The notes beneath the pieces are model-generated. The model worked only from the letters and a program-made list of their open reading frames with translations. It ran no database searches and was not told where the DNA came from. 64,000 nucleotides of DNA from Gemmatimonadota bacterium (lineage in GTDB: Bacteria; Gemmatimonadota; Gemmatimonadetes; Gemmatimonadales; GWC2-71-9), in NCBI GenBank assembly GCA_009692115.1, contig SHZU01000008.1, positions 115,711-179,710 of the forward strand, read 5' to 3'. The position numbers were made by a program, and so were the translations under genes. This document shows, piece by piece, positions 33,774 through 43,291 of this stretch (positions within the stretch are counted from its first letter, which is position 1; the number at the start of each line of letters is the position of its first letter).

Positions 33774-36700
33774 ATGCGGGTTTTCCTGCGGAATACTTTC
33801 TATCTTGCTGTGGTAATTGGCCTTAGCCTCGTGATCGTCGGCCAGGTTGCGGCCCAGGGTGTCACCAGCTCGGCGGTAACCGGGGTGGTGACCAAGGAAG
33901 GGGGCGTTCCTCTCGAGGGCGCGCTGGTGTCGATCACCAACCTGTCGACCGGCACCCGGCTCGCCACTACCACCGCCAAGAGTGGCCGTTTCAACTTCGA
34001 AAACGTGCCGCCGGGCGGCCCGTTCACGATTGCGATCCGCGCCATTGGGTTCGAGCCGGCGACCAAGACGGGGGTGATGCTGACTCTCGGGCAACGGTAC
34101 CCAATCAACCTCGAACTCGCCGCCCGGGTCATTACGCTCCAAGAACTGACGGTGGTGGCCGCGACCAACCCGCTCATCAACGCGGGCCGGACCGGCCCGG
34201 CGCAGATCGTGACCGACACCGCGATTCAGCGCTATCCGTTGCTGGGCCGGAACTTCACGGACCTGATCCGGACCAGCCCGCAGGTGACCATTGGGACCTC
34301 GGTCGGCGGCCAGAACAGCCGCTTCAATGCAATCTTGATCGACGGCGGGGTGAACAATGACGTCTTCGGGCTCTCCTCCGGCGGTACCCCGGGTGGCAGC
34401 GCCGGTGCCAAGCCGATTTCGCTCGAAGCCATCCAGGAATTTCAGATCCTGGTGGCGCCGTTCGACGTCCGGCAGGGCAGCTTCTCGGGTGGCTTGATCA
34501 ACGCCATCACCAAGTCCGGCACCAACGGTTTCCATGGCTCGGTCTTCGGATACATGCAGCGTCCCGAGCTGGTCGGCGCCGACACCGGCGGGGTCAAGTT
34601 TTCCAGGTTTGACATCAAGCAATACGGCGGCACCATCGGCGGCCCGATCATCAAGAACAAACTCCATTTCTTCGGGAGCGCCGACATTCAGGCCTCGACG
34701 ACGCCATTTGTCGGCCTTTCCGCGACCGAGCCGGCGACCGGCATCACGGTCGCCACGGCGGAGCGGATCGCCAACATCATCCGGACGAAGTATGGGTTCG
34801 ATCCGGGTGGCGCCGATGCCCCGGAGAACCTGACGCGCCCGGACAAGAACTTCTTCGGCAAGCTGAATTACCAGATGGGACAGACGTCGCAGCTCGAGTT
34901 CTCGTACAACTACGTCCGCGCGAGTTTGGATAATTTCAACCGGAGCAGCCGAAGCGATCCGACCCGCGACGGCTGGCAGTTGTCGAATAGCGGATACAAG
35001 ATCGGCAATACCACCAATGCCGCCCGGGCGAAATACACCACGCTCCTCGGTGCGGCCAGTCTTGAAGTTCTGCTCGGGTACCAGACCGTCCGGGACGCCC
35101 GAGAGATTGCCAACCGGACGCCCCTCATCCTGGTCCAGGGCGATGTCATCAACAACTACCTCGCCGCCGGCGGCGAGCGCTTCTCACACGGCAACGAACT
35201 CGACCAGAACGTCGGCGAGTTGAGCGCGAATCTGACCTTCAATGTCGGCGCCAAGCACCAGATAACGGTCGGCACCCACAACGAGATGTTCGGCTTCCGG
35301 AACCTCTTTGCCAACAACCGGTACGGCACCTGGACGTTCGGCAACGCGGACTCGCTCGACGCGGGCCTGGCGCGACGCTATGAGATTCAGCTCGAGAGCC
35401 GGCCCGGCGGCTTCACGGCCGATTTCGGGGTGAAGCAATTGGGCGGCTACGTCCAAGATACCTGGCGGCCGACCAACGACATCACCGTGACCGGGGGCTT
35501 CCGGTTTGATGTTCCGGTGACCGACAAACCATTCCAGAATCCGTTGCGGGCCCTCACCGACACTTTGGGCGTCAACACCGGGACCTTCCCGAGCGGCAAC
35601 GTCTTGCTGTCGCCCCGGCTTGGGTTCAACTGGAACGTGGGCGGAACCACCAATACCGTGATCCGCGGCGGATTGGGCTTGTTCTCCGGCCGGCCGCCCT
35701 ACGTCTGGATGGCCAACGCCTTTACCAACACCGGCCTCGAGCAGGTAACCCTGACCTGCGATTTGACGCCGGGGTCCGGGAATGGACGGACGCCTCCGAC
35801 GTTCACCGTCGATCCCGACGCCCAGCCAACGACCTGCGTTGGACAGGGCGCGCCGGTCCCACCGACGGCCGCGGTCAACTACTTCGAGAACAACTTCAAG
35901 TTCCAACAGGCGTTCAAGATTGCCTTCGGCATCGACCAGCGGCTCGGGTCGGGCTGGGTGGCAACCTTCGACTTCCTCCAGTCCCGCGCCCGCAATCAGA
36001 TGTACCAGACCGACGACAACGTCCGTCTGGGGGAGGTGAATGGCGAGGGCCGGCAGATGTACGCGGTCCCGAACACCGCCGGCACCAACATCACCCGGTT
36101 GACCCGGGTCAACGGGGTGCGCCAGGTGGTTCGGCACACCAACCGGAATGCCGACAAGTCGACCCTGGCGACGATTCAGATCCAGAAGTCGTTTGCCGAC
36201 GACTTCGCGTTCAGCGCCGCCTACACCCGGTCGCGGACGGTTGACTTGATGACGCTCGGCTCGAGCGTCGCGACCTCGAACCTCCGGAACACCCCGCTCG
36301 ACGGAACGCTCGCCGACCGGAACCTCAGGACCTCGGCGCTCGATGTGCCCCACAAGATCACCTTCAGCGGCACCGCCAACCTTCCCGGCGACATCCAGAT
36401 CTCGGCGATCTACACCGCTCGGGCCGGCACCCCCTACGCCTTCACGGCGGCCAACGACGCCAACGGCGACGGGAACATCAACAACGACTTGTTCTACGTG
36501 CCCCGCGATCAGAACGACATCAGCTTGGTCAATGCGGCGGATTGGGACCGGCTCAACAACTTTATTGCCGGCGAAAAATGCCTTCGGGAACAGCGGGGCA
36601 AAATCATGGAACGGGCCTCCTGCCGGAACCCGTGGAGCAAGTTCCTCGACGTCAGGTTCAGCAAGCCGATCCGGACCGCGAGCGGCCAGTCGATGCTGAT

Positions 36701-36941
36701 CAGCGCCGATGTGTTCAACTTCCTCAACCTGATCGACCGCGACTGGGGTATCAATCGCGAAACCAGCTTCTTCGAGCAGGTCAGCCTGGTGACGATGTCC
36801 GGCTACGACACCCGCGGCACTGCGGCCCAGACCGACGACCGGGGCCGCTACACGGTGCCGAGCGTGCTGCCGTTCCAGCGCCGGGTGCTGGTCAACAGCT
36901 CGCGGTGGCGAATTCAGCTCGGGGCGAAGTATCTGTTTTAG
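33774..36941 (+). CDS. TonB-dependent receptor with carboxypeptidase-regulatory-like N-domain
   Basis: A 1055-residue outer-membrane receptor. Order of parts: signal peptide (residues 1-27, ending VGQVAAQ), a carboxypeptidase-D regulatory-like domain (about 30-115, SAVTGVVTKEGGVPLEGALV and SGRFNFENVPPGG), a plug domain (about 120-245, IVTDTAIQRYPLLGRNFTDL, FNAILIDGGVNNDVFG and EFQILVAPFDVRQGSFSGGL), then a long beta-barrel ending in QLGAKYLF with the usual terminal aromatic. This is the OAR/SusC-like group without a neighbouring SusD. It should take up a large substrate energised by TonB-ExbBD; the substrate is unknown. A terminator follows at 36961. Confidence 0.92.
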   Translation: MRVFLRNTFYLAVVIGLSLVIVGQVAAQGVTSSAVTGVVTKEGGVPLEGALVSITNLSTGTRLATTTAKSGRFNFENVPPGGPFTIAIRAIGFEPATKTGVMLTLGQRYPINLELAARVITLQELTVVAATNPLINAGRTGPAQIVTDTAIQRYPLLGRNFTDLIRTSPQVTIGTSVGGQNSRFNAILIDGGVNNDVFGLSSGGTPGGSAGAKPISLEAIQEFQILVAPFDVRQGSFSGGLINAITKSGTNGFHGSVFGYMQRPELVGADTGGVKFSRFDIKQYGGTIGGPIIKNKLHFFGSADIQASTTPFVGLSATEPATGITVATAERIANIIRTKYGFDPGGADAPENLTRPDKNFFGKLNYQMGQTSQLEFSYNYVRASLDNFNRSSRSDPTRDGWQLSNSGYKIGNTTNAARAKYTTLLGAASLEVLLGYQTVRDAREIANRTPLILVQGDVINNYLAAGGERFSHGNELDQNVGELSANLTFNVGAKHQITVGTHNEMFGFRNLFANNRYGTWTFGNADSLDAGLARRYEIQLESRPGGFTADFGVKQLGGYVQDTWRPTNDITVTGGFRFDVPVTDKPFQNPLRALTDTLGVNTGTFPSGNVLLSPRLGFNWNVGGTTNTVIRGGLGLFSGRPPYVWMANAFTNTGLEQVTLTCDLTPGSGNGRTPPTFTVDPDAQPTTCVGQGAPVPPTAAVNYFENNFKFQQAFKIAFGIDQRLGSGWVATFDFLQSRARNQMYQTDDNVRLGEVNGEGRQMYAVPNTAGTNITRLTRVNGVRQVVRHTNRNADKSTLATIQIQKSFADDFAFSAAYTRSRTVDLMTLGSSVATSNLRNTPLDGTLADRNLRTSALDVPHKITFSGTANLPGDIQISAIYTARAGTPYAFTAANDANGDGNINNDLFYVPRDQNDISLVNAADWDRLNNFIAGEKCLREQRGKIMERASCRNPWSKFLDVRFSKPIRTASGQSMLISADVFNFLNLIDRDWGINRETSFFEQVSLVTMSGYDTRGTAAQTDDRGRYTVPSVLPFQRRVLVNSSRWRIQLGAKYLF

Positions 36942-36960
36942 CCTGAAGGCGGGTCGAGTG

Positions 36961-36989
36961 AAACGGGGGCCGGGATCCGGCCCCCGTTT
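36961..36989. terminator. bidirectional terminator between TonB receptor and lptG
   Basis: AAACGGGGGCCGG and CCGGCCCCCGTTT form a perfect 13-bp stem around a 3-base loop, followed on the plus strand by CTATTCTCC and flanked on the minus side by TTT. It separates converging genes. Confidence 0.85.
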
Positions 36990-37027
36990 CTATTCTCCAT
37001 TTCACGAAGCGTTCCGGACCGATACCC

Positions 37028-38113
37028 TCAAGTCCTGACCCGGGCGAGCAGCCCCAGGCCCAGGAGAAAAAAAATCCCGTTCGGAATCCAGGCCGAGAGC
37101 GTCGGGTCGATCACGCCGGTGGCTCCCACCGCCTTCGACAAGTTGATCAGAAGCAGGTAGAGCACCGTCGTGCCGAGGCTGATCGCGATTCCCATCGCGG
37201 CCCCGGCTCTCGGGTTGCTCATGGCGAGCGGGGCGCCGAACAGGACGATGACCACGCAGGCGACCGGCAAGGCCACTTTGACCGCCAGGTCGACTTGGAG
37301 CTTCTTGACGTCGTTGCCGGACCGCCCCAGCGTTTCGATGAACGACTCCAGCTCCCGGTAGGTCATCTCGTCGGGCCGTTTCGGCTCGGTCAGCAACGAC
37401 CGAGGTTCCTCGTTGAAGCTCGGCAGTTCGAGCGAGGTGAACTTCATCGTGGATGGCGGGAGGCTATCGCTCAGGATATGCGAGGCCCCGCTCTCGAGCC
37501 GCCAGCGCTTGGTGCTGTCGTTCCACCGCGCGCTATCGGCCAGGATCGAGAGGTTGGGGTAGCCCTCGACCCGGCCCGCGTGCTCGAGGACCACGGTTCG
37601 CATGGTCTTGGCTCGGGTGTCGAGGTAGCGAATCGAGTAACTCCACCCGTTGTCGGCCAAGAAGGTGAAATCGTACCGGGTGGTCTGATTCCGGTTGTTT
37701 CGCTCCTTCTCGATCTCGAGTTGCCGGGCGGTCGTTATCGGCGCGATCTCCGTCACCCAGAAACAAAGCCCGCCGGCAAAGATCGAGGCGATCAGAATCG
37801 GGAGGATCAGCCGGTAGAAACTGATCCCGCCGGCTTTGGCCGCCGTAATCTCAGAGTTCTTGGCCAGCGGACCGATCGTGAACACGGTGGCGAACAAGGC
37901 CGCCGCCGGAATCATGTTGGCGGTGTTGCCGGGAATGGCGTAGAGGCCGATCTGGAGGATTTCAGCGGCGCCGAGGTTCCGGTCGAGGAGGCGGCTCAAC
38001 CGATCGACGAGATAGATCATCACCGCGACGACCGGGAACCCCAACCCGGCCAGCAGAAAAATCCGGATCCAGCTCCACAGGATGTACCGGGACAGGGTCC
38101 GAATCAGCGGCAC
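37028..38113 (-). CDS. lptG: LPS export permease LptG
   Basis: A 361-residue YjgP/YjgQ-family permease. Two groups of three helices flank a periplasmic beta-jellyroll: the first group with RYILWSWIRIFLLAGLGFPVVAVMIYLVD, then PLAKNSEITAAKAGGISFYRL (the coupling helix to the ATPase), the last group with FGAPLAMSNPRAGAAMGIAISLGTTVLYL. With LptF and LptB it drives lipopolysaccharide to the outer membrane. GTG at 38113, two bases after the lptF stop and behind GGGAGGGG, is the best start. Confidence 0.9.
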   Translation of the reverse strand: MPLIRTLSRYILWSWIRIFLLAGLGFPVVAVMIYLVDRLSRLLDRNLGAAEILQIGLYAIPGNTANMIPAAALFATVFTIGPLAKNSEITAAKAGGISFYRLILPILIASIFAGGLCFWVTEIAPITTARQLEIEKERNNRNQTTRYDFTFLADNGWSYSIRYLDTRAKTMRTVVLEHAGRVEGYPNLSILADSARWNDSTKRWRLESGASHILSDSLPPSTMKFTSLELPSFNEEPRSLLTEPKRPDEMTYRELESFIETLGRSGNDVKKLQVDLAVKVALPVACVVIVLFGAPLAMSNPRAGAAMGIAISLGTTVLYLLLINLSKAVGATGVIDPTLSAWIPNGIFFLLGLGLLARVRT

Positions 38114-38115
38114 GG

Positions 38116-39639
38116 CTACCCCTCCCTTTTCCGGAACCGGAACGGCCGGAGCATGGTCTCGACCAGATCCGCGATGTCGCCGCCGCGGGTCGAACCGAAT
38201 TCGCGATTGACCCGGATCAGACCGATCGTCCCCGCCAGCAACACCAGGACGTTGGGAAGCCACATGGCGACGGCGGGCGAGGCGTAGCCCCGGTCGGCCA
38301 GCGACTCGCCGCCCACCAGGCACACGTAAAAGATCGCAAAGACCAGGAGACCGCCGCCGATCACGAGGCCCATGCCCCCCCGAGGGAACCGCAGGGCCAT
38401 CGCGACCCCGATCAGCACGAAACTGAAGCAAGCGACGCTGATGCTGTACTTCTTGTGGATCTCAACCAGAAATCGGTCCGCCTGGGTCCGCGAGGTCCGC
38501 TCGTCATCCCGGGTCACGGTGACTTCAGCGATGCTGGTAAGCACCGGCATGGCCTGGTTGGCCTGGTTGGTGGGGTTGACGGTCTGGCGGCCCGTCGTAT
38601 CGGTGATCAGCGGAGTCTGGATCGGATTCTGGACCGGATTCTGGGCGGCGGCGGCTTCGGGAAGCAGCAGTTTCCCGAACGCCCGCTCGAAGGTCCGCCA
38701 GGCGCCGCAGTGGCTGACTTTCCCGGTGTCGGCAATGGTCGGCACCACGCCGCTGTGTGAAATCCGCATCAACGCCCGAAGGTCGGTGCGGGCCAGGTCC
38801 TGGCGGGTCCCGGCGGCCCGGGTGGCCCGCCGGCGCGACGACGTCACCTGGTCCATCATTTCACAGGTCGTCATTTCCCGGTCGCCCCGGGAGAAATTGG
38901 TCGTATCGCGTTCGAAGAGATTCTGGACCGCCTTGACCCGGATCGTGTTGTGACCGAACCGGGTGACCTGGAGCTGCGAGATCTCGGAGGTCTTGTAGTC
39001 GTGGACCTTGCCGTTGAAGAGCTGGAGGATCAGGTCGACACCCGTCTCATCGAAGGTCATCAAACCGCTGTCGGCGTAAATGACCCGGCGGCCGTCATAG
39101 GCCGAGTGATCGAAGATCTGGACATCCGACATCTTGCCCGAGCCGGGGAACACCCGGGACGCCAGGATGTAATACTGGCCCAGGGCATTGATGGCCTGCT
39201 CCCGCATCTGGAACGCGGGCCGCTTTTCGCCGATGTCGCGCTGGAGGTTGCCGAGCCGGGCGTTGGTCCGGGGCAGGACCTGGTCGACGAACAAAAAGCT
39301 GATGGCGGCCAGGGCCAGGCCGGCCACCAAGGCCGGCCGGAGCATCTGCCCGACGCTGACCCCGTTGGCCCGCATCGCGGTGATTTCGCTGTCGGCGCCA
39401 AGCTGGCTGTACCCGTAGAGAATCGCGACCAACACCGCCATCGGGAGGGTCAGCGCGATGATGAACGGAATGCTGAGGAGGAGGACTTCGATGATGATGC
39501 CGACCGGGAGATCCTTGCCCACCAATTCGCCGAACCGCTTGGCGAGTTGATTGACCAGCAACAAACCGGTGCAGGCCCCCAGGGAGAAGAAGAACGGGCC
39601 CGCGACGGACCGGAGGATGTACCTTCGCAGCAGACGCAT
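38116..39639 (-). CDS. lptF: LPS export permease LptF, with enlarged periplasmic domain
   Basis: A 507-residue YjgP/YjgQ permease. N-terminal helices RRYILRSVAGPFFFSLGACTGLLLV and SIPFIIALTLPMAVLVAILYGYSQLGADSEITAMRANG precede a periplasmic region; the last helices start at about residue 400. E. coli LptF has 366 residues, so this protein has about 140 extra residues, including a low-complexity Asn/Gln/Pro/Thr stretch (about residues 330-367, NPVQNPIQTPL ... NPTNQANQAMP) inserted in the periplasmic part. Four Cys occur there or nearby. Its stop is followed by lptG after 2 bases. The ATG at 39639 starts at the first helix. Confidence 0.9.
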   Translation of the reverse strand: MRLLRRYILRSVAGPFFFSLGACTGLLLVNQLAKRFGELVGKDLPVGIIIEVLLLSIPFIIALTLPMAVLVAILYGYSQLGADSEITAMRANGVSVGQMLRPALVAGLALAAISFLFVDQVLPRTNARLGNLQRDIGEKRPAFQMREQAINALGQYYILASRVFPGSGKMSDVQIFDHSAYDGRRVIYADSGLMTFDETGVDLILQLFNGKVHDYKTSEISQLQVTRFGHNTIRVKAVQNLFERDTTNFSRGDREMTTCEMMDQVTSSRRRATRAAGTRQDLARTDLRALMRISHSGVVPTIADTGKVSHCGAWRTFERAFGKLLLPEAAAAQNPVQNPIQTPLITDTTGRQTVNPTNQANQAMPVLTSIAEVTVTRDDERTSRTQADRFLVEIHKKYSISVACFSFVLIGVAMALRFPRGGMGLVIGGGLLVFAIFYVCLVGGESLADRGYASPAVAMWLPNVLVLLAGTIGLIRVNREFGSTRGGDIADLVETMLRPFRFRKREG

Positions 39640-39747
39640 TCTGGGGCGGAAGTCTAATCGCCCTCCGGCTGGAACGCCCGTCCTATCGCGGCCGAGTTGG
39701 TTGCCTTATGCTCTGGCGCTGGTCACTCACTTTTCCGGACCCCTACC

Positions 39748-40665
39748 ATGACGCTTCGGCTCAACCTGCTGCTCTTCAGTCTGGCCGGATGCCAGACGCC
39801 ACCGCCGGCCAAAGAGATCGACGGTCAGGCGGCGCTCCGGTACGTCGAAACCCAGGTCGGGTTCGGCCCCCGGATCCCGGGAACCGCGGGTCACCGGGCG
39901 ATGTCTGCCTGGCTCGACAGTCTGCTCCGGGCCCGGGCCGATTCCGTGGTGGTCCAGGCGTGGACCCATGTGAGCCGGACCGGCGACTCCCTTCCGATGC
40001 GGAACCTGGTGGCGCGGTTCAACCCTGCGGCCACCCGCCGGCTCCTCTTCCTGGCCCACTGGGACACCCGGCCCGTGGCCGATGCCGACACCGGGGTCCG
40101 GGCCAAACAACCGATCCCCGGCGCGAACGACGGGGGGTCGGGCGTGGCGGTTCTCCTGGCCATGGCCGATGCCTTGAAGAAGGTACCGCCGACGATCGGC
40201 GTCGATCTCCTGTTCGTCGATGGCGAGGACTACGGGATCTTTAGCGAGGAGGTCGACGTGTTGATCGGGTCGCAGTACTACGCCCGGCACCAACTGCCGG
40301 GGCCCACGCCTGAATACGCGGTGCTGCTCGACATGGTAGGGGGCAAGGGCGCGGTGTTCCGCAAGGAAGGCTATTCCGTGACCGCGGCCCCGAACGTCGT
40401 CGATCAGATCTGGGCCACGGCCACCCGGGTGGGCGCCAGTAACTACTTCCTGAACGAAACCGGGACCTCGATCACCGACGACCACATTCCCCTCCAGCAG
40501 GCAGGCCTCAAGGCGGTCAATATCATCGCCGAGTTCGGCGCCGGGACGACCTACCCGTATTGGCATACCGCCGGCGACACGGTCGACAAGCTCGCGGCCG
40601 AAACTCTGAAAACCGTGGGTGACGTGATGATGGTGCTGATCCGGGAGGCGAAAGCGGTCAACTAA
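39748..40665 (+). CDS. M28 family glutaminyl-cyclase-like lipoprotein
   Basis: A 305-residue enzyme of the M28 family with a lipoprotein signal (MTLRLNLLLFSLAGC, Cys15 lipidated). Zinc-site segments are visible: FLAHWDTRP, GANDGGSGVAV, FVDGEDYG, VLLDMVGGKGA and DDHIPLQQAG, plus a late YWHTAGDT. These match the group that contains glutaminyl-peptide cyclotransferases (QC), which form N-terminal pyroglutamate, and related aminopeptidases; which of the two it is cannot be settled here. It would act on the periplasmic side of a membrane. Start at 39748 chosen by the lipobox. Confidence 0.85.
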   Translation: MTLRLNLLLFSLAGCQTPPPAKEIDGQAALRYVETQVGFGPRIPGTAGHRAMSAWLDSLLRARADSVVVQAWTHVSRTGDSLPMRNLVARFNPAATRRLLFLAHWDTRPVADADTGVRAKQPIPGANDGGSGVAVLLAMADALKKVPPTIGVDLLFVDGEDYGIFSEEVDVLIGSQYYARHQLPGPTPEYAVLLDMVGGKGAVFRKEGYSVTAAPNVVDQIWATATRVGASNYFLNETGTSITDDHIPLQQAGLKAVNIIAEFGAGTTYPYWHTAGDTVDKLAAETLKTVGDVMMVLIREAKAVN

Positions 40666-40738
40666 ACCGCAGCGGAAAGGCCCGGTCTCCGAGATTTTCG
40701 GTTATGTCCGGCTCCTGATCTGAACGTAGATTGGGCCC

Positions 40739-41434
40739 ATGACATCTCAAGAACGGACCGCCGTCATCTCGTTGCTGGTCGCTGCGTTGGTCGGGCATGG
40801 GATCCGTCTCTATGCCCTCGATGGGTCTGAAGCTGCCGGCGGGTTCACGCTCCGGTCGAGTGTCGCGGCCCCGTCCCTCGCCGAGCAGCGGGCCTGGGCC
40901 GCCAAGGCCGCTCGGCCCCTCGGTCGAGCCGAACGAATCGACCTCAACCGGGCCGGCGCCGAGGACCTGGCTCGGCTTCCCAAAGTCGGGATCCCCCTCG
41001 CTAAGGCGATCATCAAGCAGCGGGCGGTTCGCGGCGGGTTCGCCTCCATGGCCGAGGTCGATGCCGTGCCCGGGATCGGCCCAGGACTGCTGGTCGGTAT
41101 CGCCCCCCATGTGACCCTGGGTGACACCGATCGGGTCCGGACGGCTCGGGCCGCCGAGCCGGCTCCGGTCCAGGCTCCGTTGGTGGTCGTTGGGTCGCCC
41201 AAAAAAGGCCGGAATCGGGGCGCGGCCGCGCTCCCGATCGGCCCAATTCGCCTCAACTCGGCCACTCAAGCGGAACTCGAAACTCTGCCAGGAATCGGCC
41301 CGGGACGGGCCAAGCGAATCCTGGCATATCGCAAAACCTACGGGCCATTCGCGTCGGCTATGGACCTCGGAAAAGTGCCTGGAATACCCCCAGCCTTGGT
41401 AACTCAACTGGTGCCACAAGTTGTAGTGCCGTGA
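40739..41434 (+). CDS. ComEA-like protein with two helix-hairpin-helix domains
   Basis: A 231-residue protein with a short N-terminal hydrophobic anchor (VISLLVAALVGHGIRLYAL) and two copies of the ComEA-type helix-hairpin-helix module: RIDLNRAGAEDLARLPKVGI, continuing to EVDAVPGIGPGLL, and RLNSATQAELETLPGIGPGR, continuing to LGKVPGIPPALV. Both have the L-P-x-(V/I)-G turn for nonspecific DNA backbone binding. In ComEA the domain sits outside the membrane and draws DNA into the periplasm. Immediately downstream is the type IV pilus ATPase gene, consistent with DNA uptake. A linker of about 60 residues with Pro/Lys/Arg joins the modules. Confidence 0.82.
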   Translation: MTSQERTAVISLLVAALVGHGIRLYALDGSEAAGGFTLRSSVAAPSLAEQRAWAAKAARPLGRAERIDLNRAGAEDLARLPKVGIPLAKAIIKQRAVRGGFASMAEVDAVPGIGPGLLVGIAPHVTLGDTDRVRTARAAEPAPVQAPLVVVGSPKKGRNRGAAALPIGPIRLNSATQAELETLPGIGPGRAKRILAYRKTYGPFASAMDLGKVPGIPPALVTQLVPQVVVP

Positions 41435-41447
41435 GCGGATACGGGGT

Positions 41448-41464
41448 TTGGCACTGGTTTCGAT
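41448..41464 (+). promoter_or_regulatory. possible sigma-54 promoter of the pil operon
   Basis: TTGGCAC (41448-41454) matches the -24 element exactly, but the -12 element at the correct spacing reads TTTCGAT instead of TTTGCAT, a clear departure. It is noted because a PilR-type sigma-54 activator is encoded at 53429. Confidence 0.25.
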
Positions 41465-41554
41465 CTAGGGAGTGCCCGGACCCCGATCAGGATGGCGCAA
41501 TTCTTTGCCATTGGGGGGATCCCGGTACTACCCCAAGGAGGGGTCCGTAGACCC

Positions 41555-43291
41555 ATGGCCAGCGTTGTAGCAGCCCCAGAAATTGGCGATCGCCTCGGTG
41601 AGATGCTCCTAACGGAGAACCTCCTCACCCGCGAGCAGCTTAGCCAGGCCCTGGCGGAGCAAAAAACCTCCGGTCATCGCTTGGGTTACATCCTGATCAA
41701 GATGGGGGCGTTGGCCGAGATCGAGGTGACTAAGGTCCTGGCCCGCCAGCACCGGATGCCGGCGGTTGACCTCTCCCAGTTTGAGGTCGATCCGAAGATC
41801 CTCAAGTTGATTCCGTCCGACGTGGCGAAGAAACACTGCGTCCTTCCGCTCAAACGGGAAGGCCGTACCTTGACCGTCGCCATAGCCGACCCGACCGATC
41901 ACGGCCTGCTCCAGGACCTCAAGTTCATTACCCGGTTCGACCTCTTCCCGGTCCTCGCCGGCGAATACACCCTTCGGAACCTGATCGACAAGTACTACGA
42001 ATCGGTCGAAGACACCCAGCAGGCCCAGCTCCAAGAAATCCTCAAGGACATGGAGAAGCTGGGCCTCACCGATGATCGCGAGTTGGCGCAGGACGAGGAA
42101 GACGAGAATGTCAGCCAGGCGCAGATCAACGATGCGCCGGTGGTCAAGTTCATCAACGGGATCCTGACCGACGCCTTCAATCGTGGGGCGTCGGACATCC
42201 ACGTCGAGTGTTTTGAACACGAGCTCCGGGTCCGCTACCGGATCGACGGGGTGCTCCATGAGGTCATGAAGCCGCCAATCCGGCTTCGGGCGGCGTTGAT
42301 CTCCCGGATCAAGATTCTTTCGCAACTGAACATTGCCGAGCGCCGGGTCCCCCAAGACGGCCGGTTGAAGCTCAAGATGGGCCCCAAGGTCATCGACTTC
42401 CGGGTCTCGACCTTGCCCTGCCTTTTCGGTGAGAAGATCGTGCTCCGAATCTTGGACAAGGGCAATCTCACCCTCGACCTCTCCAAGTTCGGCTTCGAGC
42501 CGAAAGCCGAGGGCGAGTTGATGAAGGCGATCTTGAATCCGTACGGCATGGTGCTGGTCACCGGTCCGACGGGTTCCGGTAAGACGACCACGTTGTACTC
42601 CGCCTTGTCCCGTATCAATACGATCGAAACCAACATTATGACCGCCGAAGATCCGGTCGAATACAACCTGATGGGGATCAATCAGGTTCAAGTTCGGCCC
42701 GATATCGGCTTGACGTTTGCCGCGGCGCTGAAGGCGTTCTTGCGCCAGGACCCCAACGTCATCATGATCGGCGAAATTCGCGATTTGGAAACCGGCGGCA
42801 TCAGCATCAAGGCCGCCTTGACGGGCCACTTGGTGCTATCGACCCTTCACACCAACGACGCGCCGAGCACGATTACCCGGATGATCGACATGGGGATCGA
42901 GCCGTTCAACGTGTCGGCGGCGGTCAACTTGGTGGTAGCGCAACGGCTGGTACGGCGGATCTGCTCGGGCTGCAAGGCGCCCACCAAGTACCGGGACGAG
43001 GAGTTGCGGTCCATCAACGAAGACCTCGACATTGCCCGGGCGTTGCCGTACATGAAGGGTATCGGGTGCGACACCTGCGGCGGCACCGGATATAAGGGCC
43101 GGGCGGGTATCTACGAAGTCATGTCGATGACCAACGAGCTTCGGCGGATGATCCTCCGCGGCGCCTCGGTGGCGGAGTTGCGGGACCAGGCGGTGCTAGA
43201 CGGCATGCTGACGTTGCGTATGGATGGGATCAAGAAGATCGAACGAGGCGTGACCACTCTCGAAGAAGTGGTCAAGGAGACTGCGTCATGA
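41555..43291 (+). CDS. pilB: type IV pilus assembly ATPase PilB
   Basis: A 578-residue secretion ATPase. An N-terminal MshEN/GspE-N domain (GDRLGEMLLTENLLTREQLSQAL) precedes the ATPase core: Walker A VLVTGPTGSGKTTTLYSAL, Asp box TAEDPVEYNL, Walker B IMIGEIRDLET and His box STLHTNDAP. The zinc tetracysteine (CSGC and CDTC) lies near the end. It powers pilus extension. ATG 41555 is preferred because AAGGAGG lies 12 bases before it and the protein then begins like its relatives; ATG 41492 is a possible longer start. pilT overlaps its stop by ATGA. Confidence 0.94.
   Translation: MASVVAAPEIGDRLGEMLLTENLLTREQLSQALAEQKTSGHRLGYILIKMGALAEIEVTKVLARQHRMPAVDLSQFEVDPKILKLIPSDVAKKHCVLPLKREGRTLTVAIADPTDHGLLQDLKFITRFDLFPVLAGEYTLRNLIDKYYESVEDTQQAQLQEILKDMEKLGLTDDRELAQDEEDENVSQAQINDAPVVKFINGILTDAFNRGASDIHVECFEHELRVRYRIDGVLHEVMKPPIRLRAALISRIKILSQLNIAERRVPQDGRLKLKMGPKVIDFRVSTLPCLFGEKIVLRILDKGNLTLDLSKFGFEPKAEGELMKAILNPYGMVLVTGPTGSGKTTTLYSALSRINTIETNIMTAEDPVEYNLMGINQVQVRPDIGLTFAAALKAFLRQDPNVIMIGEIRDLETGGISIKAALTGHLVLSTLHTNDAPSTITRMIDMGIEPFNVSAAVNLVVAQRLVRRICSGCKAPTKYRDEELRSINEDLDIARALPYMKGIGCDTCGGTGYKGRAGIYEVMSMTNELRRMILRGASVAELRDQAVLDGMLTLRMDGIKKIERGVTTLEEVVKETAS

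Noticed and set aside
35184..36353. Open frame of 389 codons antisense to the TonB receptor barrel
   Set aside because: Shadow frame; no recognisable domain, and the barrel strand pattern on the sense strand is strong.
41435..41554. c-di-GMP riboswitch upstream of pilB
   Set aside because: Pilus operons often have one, but the conserved core of either class is absent; only a short GGGG/CCCC hairpin near the ribosome site is present.
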